This document shows, piece after piece, positions 25,337 through 33,995 of a stretch of 64,000 bases of DNA. Source of the stretch: Bordetella sp. BOR01. GTDB lineage: Bacteria; Pseudomonadota; Gammaproteobacteria; Burkholderiales; Burkholderiaceae_B. The stretch spans positions 992,001 through 1,056,000 of the forward strand of contig NZ_JAHUWT010000003.1 in NCBI RefSeq assembly GCF_019218885.1. The letters run 5' to 3'. The first letter of the stretch is position 1. Each line of letters starts with the position of its first letter. The notes under the pieces are model-generated. The model had not been told where the DNA came from. It searched no databases and saw only the letters and a program-made list of their open reading frames with translations. The position numbers and the translations under genes are program-made.

Positions 25337-26493
25337 ACAAATCCCTCTCTACTTTGCTGTTCCTGGGTTGCCTGTTGATGCCGGCCGCGGCAACAGCGCA
25401 GCAACCCGCGCCGGACGCATCCGGGCCCGTGTTCTCGACCGCCCCCGCGGCCAAGCCTGATGGCGGCAAATGGCGCCTGGGCTACTTCGAAAGCGGCGAC
25501 TACAGCGAATATCCGCTCACGCTGCGCGTCATCGTGGCCGGCCTGCAGCAACTGGGGTGGTTGACAGTGCCGGCCATTCCCGAAGGCTTGAACGGCAGGC
25601 AGATGTGGAGCTTCCTGGCGAACAATGTCCGAAGCGATACGCTGCAATTCGTCGAAGACGCCTGGTGGCAGCCTGGCAACTTCGACGCCTTGCAGCGGCC
25701 GCAGGTCAAGCAGGCGATTTCGCAACGCCTGGCAAAGCAGCACGACGTCGACCTGATCATCGCCATGGGCACCTGGGCCGGGCAAGACATGGCGGCGCTG
25801 GACGCCCCGGTGCCCACGGTGGTGGCCTCGACCAGCGACGCCGTAGGAGCGCGCATCGTCCAAAGTGCCGAAGATAGCGGGCTGGACAATCTGCACGCCC
25901 GGGTACAGCCCGAACGCTACCAGCGCCAAGTGCGGCTGTTTCACGAAATCGTGCCATTCAAGACCCTGGGTATTGTCTACGAAGACAGCCCCGAAGGCCG
26001 TACCTATGCCGCCGTGGCAGCGGTCGAGCAGGTGGCGCAGGAAGAGGGCTTTCAGATCCGCGCCTGCGATGCTCCGTCCAACGGCGTCAGCGAAGCCCAG
26101 GCCACGCATAACGCCATCGAATGCTACCGGCAGTTGGCCGGCAGCGTAGACGCCATCTATGTCACCGTGCACCGCGGCATTACCGCGAACAGTGTCGGCG
26201 ATGTGGCTCAGGTACTGCGGCAAGCCAAGGTGCCCAGCTTCGCCATGCTGGGATCCGAACAGGTCAAGCAAGGGCTATTGATGAGCCTGGCCCAGGCCGA
26301 CTACTCTTATGTAGGCCTGTTCCATGCCGAGACAATGGCACGCATCCTCAACGGCGCCAAGCCGCGCCAGCTAAGCCAGATCTGGATCGATCCCGCCAAG
26401 ATCGCCCTTAACCTGGATACCGCGCGCGCCATCGGTTTCGACCCCCCGATCGATATCCTGCTGGCCGCCGATGAAGTCTACGAATCGCGCTGA
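25333..26493 (+). CDS. lone ABC-type substrate-binding protein coupled to btrU
   Basis: This is a 386-residue protein with a signal peptide (LLFLGCLLMPAAATAQQ, cleavage near residue 23). The body resembles the ABC_sub_bind family, periplasmic binding proteins of peripheral amino-acid-type ABC systems: HDVDLIIAMGTWAGQDMAAL, TVVASTSDAVGA, LGIVYEDSPEGRTYA and VPSFAMLGSEQVKQGLLMSL. No ABC permease or ATPase gene is nearby. Its ATG overlaps the phosphatase stop, so the two are translationally coupled. The likely role is to carry a ligand to the periplasmic domain of the phosphatase, as periplasmic binding proteins do for some sensors; this is inference. Confidence 0.75.
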   Translation: MNKSLSTLLFLGCLLMPAAATAQQPAPDASGPVFSTAPAAKPDGGKWRLGYFESGDYSEYPLTLRVIVAGLQQLGWLTVPAIPEGLNGRQMWSFLANNVRSDTLQFVEDAWWQPGNFDALQRPQVKQAISQRLAKQHDVDLIIAMGTWAGQDMAALDAPVPTVVASTSDAVGARIVQSAEDSGLDNLHARVQPERYQRQVRLFHEIVPFKTLGIVYEDSPEGRTYAAVAAVEQVAQEEGFQIRACDAPSNGVSEAQATHNAIECYRQLAGSVDAIYVTVHRGITANSVGDVAQVLRQAKVPSFAMLGSEQVKQGLLMSLAQADYSYVGLFHAETMARILNGAKPRQLSQIWIDPAKIALNLDTARAIGFDPPIDILLAADEVYESR

Positions 26494-26509
26494 AGGGCGC
26501 TCGCCGCAC

Positions 26510-27991
26510 TTAGGCAAGCACTGCGCGGCGCGGCGCTATCTGCGCCAGTTTTTCATCGAGGCTGCCCGTGGCTTCATGCCACAACGTGAGTAGGCGATCG
26601 GCGCCGGTGCGGCGGGTCTGGAGCACGTAATCGGCGTAGTCCAGGTAATGGCGTTCACCGGCCCGCAGGCCAGCGCGCGCCACCGCCAGCACGTCGCGCG
26701 CCAGGGCCCACACAGCGTCGTCGTCCAAGGCGTTGCGTATAGCCGTGGCCCGCAGCGCCCGCAACCGCAGCCAGCCCCAGTCGCGCCACAGGCTTTCGGC
26801 CTGCGCCAGGTTGCGCATCAACCCCAGCTGCAGCGCCGAAGGTGCCAACGGTGCGCAAGACGCAATGGCATGGCCGGCTTCATCGCGCAATTGCGCGTCG
26901 GCAAACACGGCCCCCGGTGCACGCCCTTCTATATAACCGTCGACGCCGCAACGCGCAAAAAGCGCTTCCAGACCCCTGGGCTGGTTCCAGGCCTGCAGCA
27001 GTTCCTGCAGCGGTGGCGGCGAAGCCAACCGATAACGCCATCGCGCATCCAGGAAATGCGCGAACTGCGAATACTCGAAATAGCTGCTGTGCGGCCGCAG
27101 CTCGACCCATTCGTCGGTATCGGTGCGCCGACCTCGCCACGACGGCGCGGCCAGGAACTGCTGCAGTGAAGGATCGCCCGTCAGGTAAGCCGTGACGGCG
27201 CTCTTGTAGTCTTGCGAGGCAGCCAGCGGCAACGCGCGGCTGACGGTGCCGACCCCGAACATCCAGCGGAAGTGGTCTCCTAGATCCAGGAAGGGCCGTT
27301 CGGGCAGACGTTGCAGATAATGGTCGCCGGCATAACGAGCGTGGCGGAACATACGGTCCCATAGTGTCAGCCGGTTTTCTTTCCAATCGGTAATGCGGCC
27401 GGCCTGCAAGGGGCTGTTGGCAAACAGGGCTGCGCTGGCCGGCGCCAGCGCCAGTATGGCATTCAGCGCCTGCACCGCCTCTTGCACATCCACGGCGGTG
27501 CAAGGCCCATTCTGTGCCTTGGCGTCGATGCCCGCGCGATGCAGCCAGCCTCGGTGCTCGACCAGCTCGCGGTAGATCGGCCGCGGCAGGCGCACTTCTG
27601 TGTACCAGCGTGTATCGAGCGTGCAGGCCGGATGTTCCGACACATTGAGCAAGCAAGCGTCTTCTTGGCCGAGCGCCTGCACCACATCGGCCAGCTCCCC
27701 GGCCACCCGACCGGCCAGGCGATCCAGGCCACCTGCGCCGCCCTCGATGGGGGCAAACGCGGTTTCCAGCAAGTTGTAGCCATTGTCCAGGCCGCTTTCA
27801 CCATGCTCGCCGGAAACGCCGCAAGGCCGGCCGCCCAGACAGCGCACAGTGACCGTCTCATTCCGGGTACGCTTAATGGCGGCCAAGGCTTCGAAATACC
27901 CCCTCACCGGATGGCTGTGCCCGCTGCCCAGGCATACCGGCACCATTTCCAGCTCGAGGCCTAATAGGCTCCCTGTCTTGCTTTTGGTCAT
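26510..27991 (-). CDS. GCS2-like carboxylate-amine ligase (glutamate-cysteine ligase family)
   Basis: This 493-residue protein resembles the plant-type glutamate-cysteine ligase family. It has GLELEMVPV near the N-terminus, ESGLDNGYNLLETAFAP, RWYTEVRLPRPIYRELV with RGWLHRAGIDAKAQNGPCTA, NSPLQAGRITDWKENRLTLW, and DHFRWMFGVGT. These are the substrate and ATP-binding blocks of GCS2 enzymes that form gamma-glutamyl or similar amide bonds. Whether it makes gamma-glutamylcysteine or another conjugate cannot be told. It converges with the binding-protein gene (16 bases) and is divergent from the btrA-like gene. Confidence 0.62.
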   Translation of the reverse strand: MTKSKTGSLLGLELEMVPVCLGSGHSHPVRGYFEALAAIKRTRNETVTVRCLGGRPCGVSGEHGESGLDNGYNLLETAFAPIEGGAGGLDRLAGRVAGELADVVQALGQEDACLLNVSEHPACTLDTRWYTEVRLPRPIYRELVEHRGWLHRAGIDAKAQNGPCTAVDVQEAVQALNAILALAPASAALFANSPLQAGRITDWKENRLTLWDRMFRHARYAGDHYLQRLPERPFLDLGDHFRWMFGVGTVSRALPLAASQDYKSAVTAYLTGDPSLQQFLAAPSWRGRRTDTDEWVELRPHSSYFEYSQFAHFLDARWRYRLASPPPLQELLQAWNQPRGLEALFARCGVDGYIEGRAPGAVFADAQLRDEAGHAIASCAPLAPSALQLGLMRNLAQAESLWRDWGWLRLRALRATAIRNALDDDAVWALARDVLAVARAGLRAGERHYLDYADYVLQTRRTGADRLLTLWHEATGSLDEKLAQIAPRRAVLA

Positions 27992-28069
27992 ATCGGGTTG
28001 CCTCCCGAGCGGCAGTTGGCAGGCGATGATTTAATATGAAGGAGCGTCATGAGCGCATTGTTTATTCAC

Positions 28070-28095
28070 GGAACCAAACTCGGCTGTCGGTTACT
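28070..28095 (+). promoter_or_regulatory. ECF-type promoter element upstream of btrA-like gene
   Basis: GGAACC at 28070 and GTTACT at 28090 are separated by 14 bases. GTTACT ends 63 bases before the ATG at 28159. The same pair of hexamers occurs at four other T3SS promoters in this window, with spacer 14 or 15. It is inferred to be read by BtrS. Confidence 0.7.
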
Positions 28096-28158
28096 TACTG
28101 GAACAGGGGTGCGTACACGCGCCGCGTTCCGTTTCGACCCGCAAGGCTCACCGGTCGC

Positions 28159-28737
28159 ATGACAATCGATCCAGTCACCCATTCGCTGTCCAGTACCATC
28201 GCCCTCGACGCCTTCAGCAAGGCGGCTCAAGCAGGTGGAGATGTCTATATCTCGATTGACGGCCAGGCCCTGCAAGTATTGGGTACCGGTACTACCGCCA
28301 GCGGGCGCAGCGTGGCGTGGGTAGCGCCCAATATCGACATCACTTCCATGTTTTCCCAGGCACTGGCCAACACCTATGGCAATGGCATCGCCAACGCCGT
28401 GTCGCGCGAACTGGGCCTGACAGCCACTCCCGGCAAGCCTTTGTCGGCCCGCGTCATTACCCAGGCACTCGATATGGCGCAAACCTCGCGCCAGGCACTC
28501 GAAGGCGTGGACTTCGCCACCCGGTTGGCCAGTTCGGCCAGCATGAATTCCCCACTGTTTCTCGACGCCTGCGCACGCGCCGGCGTACCTGCCGACTCGT
28601 TGACGGCGGCCCAGCGCCAGCACATCGACAGCGCGATGCAACGGCGCTTCGATGACGCCGCATCCAGCGGGCAAACTCCGGTTGCGCACGACACCGTCCG
28701 TGGCTGGCTGGCGGAATTGCTTACCCGTCCCTCCTGA
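28159..28737 (+). CDS. BtrA/BspR-like T3SS regulator (candidate secreted anti-sigma factor)
   Basis: This is a 192-residue soluble protein just upstream of the ECF sigma gene in the same orientation. In Bordetella bronchiseptica the gene next to btrS encodes BtrA (BspR), about 190 residues, which is exported by the T3SS and antagonises BtrS. Length and position match; similarity cannot be measured here. The protein is alpha/beta at the start (GGDVYISIDGQALQVLGTG) and then helical, with no membrane segment. ATG 28159 is chosen because an ECF-type promoter lies at 28070-28095, inside the longer open frame that begins at 28036. Confidence 0.62.
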   Translation: MTIDPVTHSLSSTIALDAFSKAAQAGGDVYISIDGQALQVLGTGTTASGRSVAWVAPNIDITSMFSQALANTYGNGIANAVSRELGLTATPGKPLSARVITQALDMAQTSRQALEGVDFATRLASSASMNSPLFLDACARAGVPADSLTAAQRQHIDSAMQRRFDDAASSGQTPVAHDTVRGWLAELLTRPS

Positions 28738-28905
28738 TCCCGACCCCGGCGCACTTATTACGAAATGAAAACGTCGGGTGGGAGCGCAATTCTCCGCATA
28801 TATCTGAAAGCAAATATGTAGTAACTTTGTTCCACAATTGATCCGTTTTTGGCTAGATCTGCTGTAATTTGCCGTCCATCCCGCCCAATATTCCCATGTC
28901 TGTCC

Positions 28906-29508
28906 ATGGTTGATCCTCGCGATCTCGCTGACGCTTCCTTGCAAGCGTCCTTGCCGGTTTCTGGCAAGGAAGAGGTCTGGACGGCCCATGATGAGCGTTT
29001 GTTGCGCGACTTGGTACGAGAACACAGCGGCCGCCTGCAACGTTTCATCATCAAGCACATTGGCAACACCAGCGAAGCCGAAGACTTGGCACAGCAAACT
29101 TTCGTCGAGGCCGCACGGTCGTACGGCAGCTTCCGGGGCGAATCGCAGTTGTCCACCTGGCTGTACGGCATTGCGCTGAACCTGGTGCGCAATCATCTGT
29201 CGCGTGCGCCCGAGCGCCGCTACGATTTCGTCAGCGAAGACAGCCTGGTCAATCACGCCTCGTCCAATGCCACGCCCGAATCGGCGGCCGAACAGGCCCA
29301 AACCATCCGTCTGCTGCAAGAAGCGTTGAACGAATTACCCGAGAACATGCGCGACATCCTGCTGCTGGTCGGACTGGAAGATATCTCGTACGAAGAAGCG
29401 GCCGCCATGCTCACCGTGCCCATCGGCACCGTACGCAGCCGGTTGTCGCGCGCGCGCAATGCCCTGCGCAGCAAGCTGCAGCAAAAAGGCATTGCGCTCG
29501 ATCCCTGA
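28906..29508 (+). CDS. btrS: ECF sigma factor BtrS
   Basis: This is a 200-residue sigma-70 family ECF factor. Region 2 includes LVREHSGRLQRFIIKHIGNT, SEAEDLAQQTFVEAARS and STWLYGIALNLVRNHL. Region 4 has LNELPENMRDILLLVGLEDI and YEEAAAMLTVPIGTVRSRLS, the helix-turn-helix that reads the -35 element. In Bordetella BtrS activates the T3SS genes, and here it lies between the btrA-like gene and bscC as expected. ATG 28906 (MVDPRDLAD) is the start; upstream codons in the frame are not ECF-like. The 168 bases before it are AT-richer and show no ECF-type promoter, so btrS itself probably uses another sigma factor. Confidence 0.88.
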   Translation: MVDPRDLADASLQASLPVSGKEEVWTAHDERLLRDLVREHSGRLQRFIIKHIGNTSEAEDLAQQTFVEAARSYGSFRGESQLSTWLYGIALNLVRNHLSRAPERRYDFVSEDSLVNHASSNATPESAAEQAQTIRLLQEALNELPENMRDILLLVGLEDISYEEAAAMLTVPIGTVRSRLSRARNALRSKLQQKGIALDP

Positions 29509-29529
29509 ATCGCAGCATTGCCGCGCGCA

Positions 29530-31416
29530 TCAAGGCTCGCGTCCAGTTCCAGGCGCATTCAAGGTCTCCACGCGCAATACCGCCCCGCCAGGGGGCACGT
29601 CGCTCGAATAATCGCGCGACGGTCGCACCGGCCCACTCTGCACGCTGACGGGTACCGATTCAAAGAGCACGCGGGTCTGCTGGCCGCGCACCAGGTCCAG
29701 ATATTGGCCAGGCGTCATCGATTCGCCCTGCTTACCCCAGGTGGTGTTCAGGACAGGCCCGCCCGGCGTCGCGCCCTGCGGCGGGGCAACCACTTCGCCA
29801 TTGATCGCCACCACGCGGGGGCGCAGCAAGAACAGGCGTTCGCGACGCTGCACCGTCTTGGACTTGCTGGAAAACAGCAAGCCCAGGCCGGGGATGTCGC
29901 CCAGGAACGGCACCTTGTCGACTTGCTCTGAATCCTGGCTGGTGTTGTACCCGCCTACCAACAGCGTTTCGTCGTTACCCACGATGGCCAGGGTGCTGAT
30001 ACTGCTGCGGCGCACGGTAGGCAGGTTGTCGATCTGGCGTTCTTCCTGGATACGCCCATCTTCAATGTCGACAGTCAGTTCGACCTCGCGCCGCTGCTTG
30101 CCCTCGATGTAGCGAGGCGTCACGCGCAGCGAGGTTCCCACGGTCACCGGCGTCACCGTGGCCACGCGTTCGCCGCGGGTCTGTATATAGAACGTTTCAG
30201 ACAGGTCGATGATCGCGCCGGTATTGTCAGCCGTCAGGATGGACGGCTGCGACAGGATATTGGCCTGCCCACGCGATTGCAGCGCACGCAGCCGCGCCAC
30301 CAGCGCATTGCCGATGCTCAGGCCCAGCGTGCCGGGCATCAGGTCGGCGCCACTGTCGATCGGCAACCCGCCGGGCGCCAGGCTGAAATCGCCGTAGCCG
30401 AAGGTGGCCGAACCGGCTCGCGCGCCCCAAGTCACGCCCAGTTCGTTGACCAGTTCCGAGTTCACGTCGACGATCATGGCTTCGATCTCGATCAGTGTGC
30501 TGGGCTGGTCCAATTGCTCGATGAGCTGGCGGTAGATTGGGATGCGATCGGGTATGTCCTGCACAATGATGGCGTTCAAGCGCGGATCGGCCTGCACGGT
30601 CGGCTGCCGCAGGCGCAGCCCACCGGCATTCGAGACGCGCCGCCCTGGTCCGCTCGCATCGAGCACGGTAGTACTGGGAGGGCCCGAGCCATCGAGCGGA
30701 GGGGCCATGCCGCTGCCCGTCTCGAACGCCGGTGGGTTGTCGCGCAGCGGCGCCGCAATGGCCGACAGCACCTCGTTGTTGGCACCCGACCCCGAGCCCA
30801 GGATGAGATTACGCAACACAGTGGCCAGCCCAGGGCTGACGACTGACTGGTCGCGATAGCGGATGGTGCGGTCATTGACGGACGCATGCTTCAGGCGAAA
30901 TACCGCCACTTGCTGCCCGCCCGCCCCGATCGGCAGGGCCGACACCGTGCGGTTGATCAGATCGACGTAGGCCGGCGGCCCCGACACCAACGCAATGCCT
31001 TGCTCGGGTAATTCGCCCCAGCCAAAGCGGGCATCGAGCACGCCCAACTGCATCAATGCATCGCGCAGGGCGGTAATCGAGCTGCCCATGGCGCTGACCG
31101 CGTGCGTGGCCATGTCGCTGGACCGGCTGACAAACAAGGTGCCGGCATACACGAACCAGGTCAGGCCATACACGCCTCCCAAGCGGTCCATGAATTCGGT
31201 GGGAGAGTTGGCGTTGAATTTGCCATTGACCACGCCGTTCACGCCTGGCCCCATTTGCAGCGACAGGCTGAACCCGCCGGCAAACCCTTGCAGCACTTCG
31301 CGCAGGCTCTCGTTCTTCGCGTAGTAACTATAGGGCGCATTTGGCCATGAAGGGCGAGCCTGCGCCGGACCGATTATCGACAGCGACAGCACAACTGCCA
31401 GGATTATCCGTTTCAA
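29530..31416 (-). CDS. bscC: T3SS outer-membrane secretin BscC (SctC)
   Basis: This protein forms the outer-membrane ring of the injectisome. The 628-residue protein has a signal peptide (KRIILAVVLSLSIIGPAQA), N-terminal N0/N1 domains beginning SYYAKNESLREVLQGFAGG, an SPI-type domain, and a C-terminal secretin domain with LPTVRRSSISTLAIVGNDET, LLVGGYN and VPFLGDIPGLGLLFS. I chose TTG at 31416 because GAGGAGA precedes it at the right distance and it opens exactly at the signal peptide. The ATG at 31458 would add 14 charged residues before it and overlap bscW. It is the last gene of the long minus-strand operon and converges with btrS. Confidence 0.92.
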   Translation of the reverse strand: MKRIILAVVLSLSIIGPAQARPSWPNAPYSYYAKNESLREVLQGFAGGFSLSLQMGPGVNGVVNGKFNANSPTEFMDRLGGVYGLTWFVYAGTLFVSRSSDMATHAVSAMGSSITALRDALMQLGVLDARFGWGELPEQGIALVSGPPAYVDLINRTVSALPIGAGGQQVAVFRLKHASVNDRTIRYRDQSVVSPGLATVLRNLILGSGSGANNEVLSAIAAPLRDNPPAFETGSGMAPPLDGSGPPSTTVLDASGPGRRVSNAGGLRLRQPTVQADPRLNAIIVQDIPDRIPIYRQLIEQLDQPSTLIEIEAMIVDVNSELVNELGVTWGARAGSATFGYGDFSLAPGGLPIDSGADLMPGTLGLSIGNALVARLRALQSRGQANILSQPSILTADNTGAIIDLSETFYIQTRGERVATVTPVTVGTSLRVTPRYIEGKQRREVELTVDIEDGRIQEERQIDNLPTVRRSSISTLAIVGNDETLLVGGYNTSQDSEQVDKVPFLGDIPGLGLLFSSKSKTVQRRERLFLLRPRVVAINGEVVAPPQGATPGGPVLNTTWGKQGESMTPGQYLDLVRGQQTRVLFESVPVSVQSGPVRPSRDYSSDVPPGGAVLRVETLNAPGTGREP

Positions 31417-31454
31417 TGCCTTTCTCTCCTCGATGCCATCCCGTCGCCACATAT

Positions 31455-31853
31455 TCATGCCGCGCGCCGTACGGCGCCCGTCCAGAACGACAGGGCGTTG
31501 GCGAACTGGCCTACGGCTTCATCCAACTGGATATCGGTGCTGTCGGGCCGCAACATCTGCTGCAGCCACAATGCATCGGCAGCCGGATCGATCACGCAGG
31601 CCGAGGCATGCCCAGCCAGCATGCCCTCTGCCTGCAGTCCCAGGGTTTCCAGGAAGGCATCGCGCCCCATGCCCTCGGGAGGCAGGGCGCACAAGCGCGA
31701 ACTGATTGCCAGCCAGCCATTGCGCGCAGCAGCCAGGTGCATCCGATATTTGTCGTCGACCACCAGGGTGGCACGGCCATCGGCGCGGAGCGCCCCGGCA
31801 ATATCGTGACGGGCCACATAGCGGGAGATCAGGGGGTGGGGGGCGGCGGTCAT
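31455..31853 (-). CDS. bscW: T3SS protein BscW, chaperone-like
   Basis: This is a 132-residue acidic soluble protein with a fold pattern like class I T3SS chaperones: helix (LISRYVARHDIAGAL), strands with LVVDDKYRMHLAAARNGWLA, and a C-terminal helix (LDEAVGQFANALSFW). In Bordetella the gene between bscU and bscC is named bscW. The start overlaps the bscU stop by ATGA. Client and function are not known from the sequence. Confidence 0.65.
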   Translation of the reverse strand: MTAAPHPLISRYVARHDIAGALRADGRATLVVDDKYRMHLAAARNGWLAISSRLCALPPEGMGRDAFLETLGLQAEGMLAGHASACVIDPAADALWLQQMLRPDSTDIQLDEAVGQFANALSFWTGAVRRAA

Positions 31854-32905
31854 GGCGGCGGCTCCTGGGCGGCCAGCTTGCGAACCAGGCGCAAGACTTC
31901 GGCCACGGGCTCGATCAGGTCACTGGGAATGTACTGGTCAAGCTGGGCGTTCTCCATCAACGAACGCGCCAACGGAATATTCTGCATCACGGGCACTCCT
32001 GCCTCGCGCGCAGCGCGCATCATTTGTTCGGCCAATGCGCCTTCACCCTTGGCCAGCACGCGCGGCAGGGGAGTCTCGTCGGGTTCGTAATAGATGGCCA
32101 CGGCCAAATGCGTGGGATTGGTCACAACCACCGTTGCCTTGCGCGCACCCTCGACCGCACCCTGCATGGCCATTTCCTGGTGCAAATGCTTGCGCTGTTG
32201 CTTGATGTGAGGGTCGCCCTCCATCTCTTTGTATTCTTGCTTGACCTCTTCTTTGCTCATCATCAGGCCCTTTCGGTACTCGAAGCGCTGCCACGCGAAA
32301 TCGGCCAACGAGATCACCACGTAGGCCACGCCCACATTGACGATCAGGGTACGCAACATACCGCTCACGCCGGACTGCAAGCCGGCCAGGCCACTATGGG
32401 GAACGGTCATGAGCTCGGGCAGCGCATCGCGCACCACCAAGGTAACCAGTGCCGACAAGAAAACAATCTTCAGGATCGACTTCAGGAATTCGATTAGGTT
32501 TTTCTTGGAAAACGTGTTCTTCAGATTGCTCAGGATGTTCAGTTTTTTGCCCGAGGGCTTGAGCTTCTCGAACGCCAGCACAATGCCAACCTGCAGGAAG
32601 TCGCCAAACATACCCACGCCCAGCACGATCAGCACGAACGGCAGCACCAGCGCCACGCCCTCGCGCAGCGATGCATCCAGGGCCGTCTTGAGCGCCTCGT
32701 CGAACGGCATGCCGGTCAGGGTGGCCGGCACCAGCATCAGCTTCCCCAAAGACTCGACGATGCTGTGCGCATCGGCAAGCAGATAGCCGAACAAGGCCAG
32801 TATCAGCAACGTCTGAGTAAAGTCCTTGCTGTACGCGACGTCGCCTTTCTGGCGCGATTCGCGCAGCCGCTTGCTAGTTGGCTGTTCGGTCTTTTCGCCG
32901 CTCAT
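31850..32905 (-). CDS. bscU: T3SS export apparatus switch protein BscU (SctU)
   Basis: This is a 351-residue export-gate protein that switches substrate class. It begins MSGEKTEQPTSKRLRE, the usual SctU/FlhB N-terminus, has four membrane segments, and a cytoplasmic domain with the autocleavage motif NPTH at residues 263-266 (VVVTNPTHLAVAIYYEP). A longer open frame upstream (to 33226) lies inside bscT and is not used. It overlaps bscT by four bases and bscW by four bases. Confidence 0.95.
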   Translation of the reverse strand: MSGEKTEQPTSKRLRESRQKGDVAYSKDFTQTLLILALFGYLLADAHSIVESLGKLMLVPATLTGMPFDEALKTALDASLREGVALVLPFVLIVLGVGMFGDFLQVGIVLAFEKLKPSGKKLNILSNLKNTFSKKNLIEFLKSILKIVFLSALVTLVVRDALPELMTVPHSGLAGLQSGVSGMLRTLIVNVGVAYVVISLADFAWQRFEYRKGLMMSKEEVKQEYKEMEGDPHIKQQRKHLHQEMAMQGAVEGARKATVVVTNPTHLAVAIYYEPDETPLPRVLAKGEGALAEQMMRAAREAGVPVMQNIPLARSLMENAQLDQYIPSDLIEPVAEVLRLVRKLAAQEPPP

Positions 32906-33702
32906 GGCGCCCGCCACTGTTGGTCCAGGAACGGCAGAATAGAATCGATCTGCCGCGTGGCGTCGCCCGCGTACTCGAACAAGGTGCTCATATACAGCAC
33001 CAGAACCAGCAGCGCCAATCCGCTCTTGATCGGCATGGCCAGGAAAAACACTTGCAACTGGGGAGCGAAACGGCTGACCAACGCCAGCCCCAGTTCGGCC
33101 AGGAACATGGCGACCACGGCTGGCGCGGCAAACAGTAGCACCAGGCGGGCAAAGCGGCTGAGCTGGTCCAGCATCAGGGGTATGCTTTCGCGCCGCAAGG
33201 TTGGCGCCCAATCCCATAGGTCCCACAGTCGGAAGCTGTCGTACAGCATCGTAAGCATCAGCGTGAAGCCCCCTCCGACTAGAAAGAACACCAGGAATGC
33301 CTGGTTGAACAGTATGCCCAATGGCGACGAATCATTGCCGGTCGCCGGATTGATGGTGGCGCCCAGGCTGGCCCCCCGCTGGTTATCGATGACGAAACCC
33401 ACGGCCTCGAAGATCCAGAACGGAATGGCCACCAGAAACCCCAGCACCAGCCCGACGAAGACTTCCTTGGCCACCAGCAATACCAATTCGATCCAGCCCA
33501 GGTCGATGGCCGCATAGCGCGGCGCTAGCGCAGGCACCAGGATCAGCCCCATGGCGGCCCCGATCGCATAGCGCAGCAGTCCCGGCAGCAACTGGCGGTT
33601 GAACAGCGGCAGCATCAGGCACATCGCCAGGATGCGGGGCTGGGTCAGGGCCAGCGTGCCCAGGAATATCTTCGCCTCCGCATACGTAACGCCGGACATC
33701 AT
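32902..33702 (-). CDS. bscT: T3SS export apparatus protein BscT (SctT)
   Basis: This 266-residue polytopic membrane protein is the counterpart of FliR/SctT in the export gate. It begins MMSGVTYAEAKIFLGTLALT and has several hydrophobic segments with family blocks RILAMCLMLPLFNRQLLPG, GLVLGFLVAIPFWIFEAVGF and VIDNQRGAS. ATG 33702 or the next codon is the start. It overlaps bscU (ATGA) and lies 17 bases from bscS. Confidence 0.93.
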   Translation of the reverse strand: MMSGVTYAEAKIFLGTLALTQPRILAMCLMLPLFNRQLLPGLLRYAIGAAMGLILVPALAPRYAAIDLGWIELVLLVAKEVFVGLVLGFLVAIPFWIFEAVGFVIDNQRGASLGATINPATGNDSSPLGILFNQAFLVFFLVGGGFTLMLTMLYDSFRLWDLWDWAPTLRRESIPLMLDQLSRFARLVLLFAAPAVVAMFLAELGLALVSRFAPQLQVFFLAMPIKSGLALLVLVLYMSTLFEYAGDATRQIDSILPFLDQQWRAP

Positions 33703-33719
33703 TTCGGTTCCTTGTGGCG

Positions 33720-33986
33720 CTAGCGAATTTTGTAAAAGAGGTCGAATACGGCAATCGTGAAGTTGTACAACTCACCGCTTAGCCAGCGCGCCGTGAGCAG
33801 CAGCGTGGCAAACACCGCAATCATCTTCACCGCGAACGACAGGGTTTGTTCCTGGATCTGGGTCAACGCCTGGAACAACGAAAACAAGGTGCCCACGATC
33901 GCTGCCACCGCAATCGGCGGCAGTGACAGCCATAGCACCAGGTACAGCGCCTGAGTCATGTAAGAGACGAGATCGACGGTTTGCAT
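33720..33986 (-). CDS. bscS: T3SS export apparatus protein BscS (SctS)
   Basis: This is an 88-residue protein with two membrane hairpin segments (TQALYLVLWLSLPPIAVAAI and MIAVFATLLLTARWLSGEL) and the conserved loop LFQALTQIQEQTLSF. It has the length and pattern of FliQ/SctS, part of the helical export gate with SctR and SctT. Confidence 0.95.
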   Translation of the reverse strand: MQTVDLVSYMTQALYLVLWLSLPPIAVAAIVGTLFSLFQALTQIQEQTLSFAVKMIAVFATLLLTARWLSGELYNFTIAVFDLFYKIR

Positions 33987-33995
33987 GCGCGGCCC

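Noticed and set aside
28790-28850. GGAAC and GTTACT reading on the minus strand near 28815-28830
   Set aside because: The two hexamers are only about three bases apart, far too close for the N14-15 spacing of the other elements.
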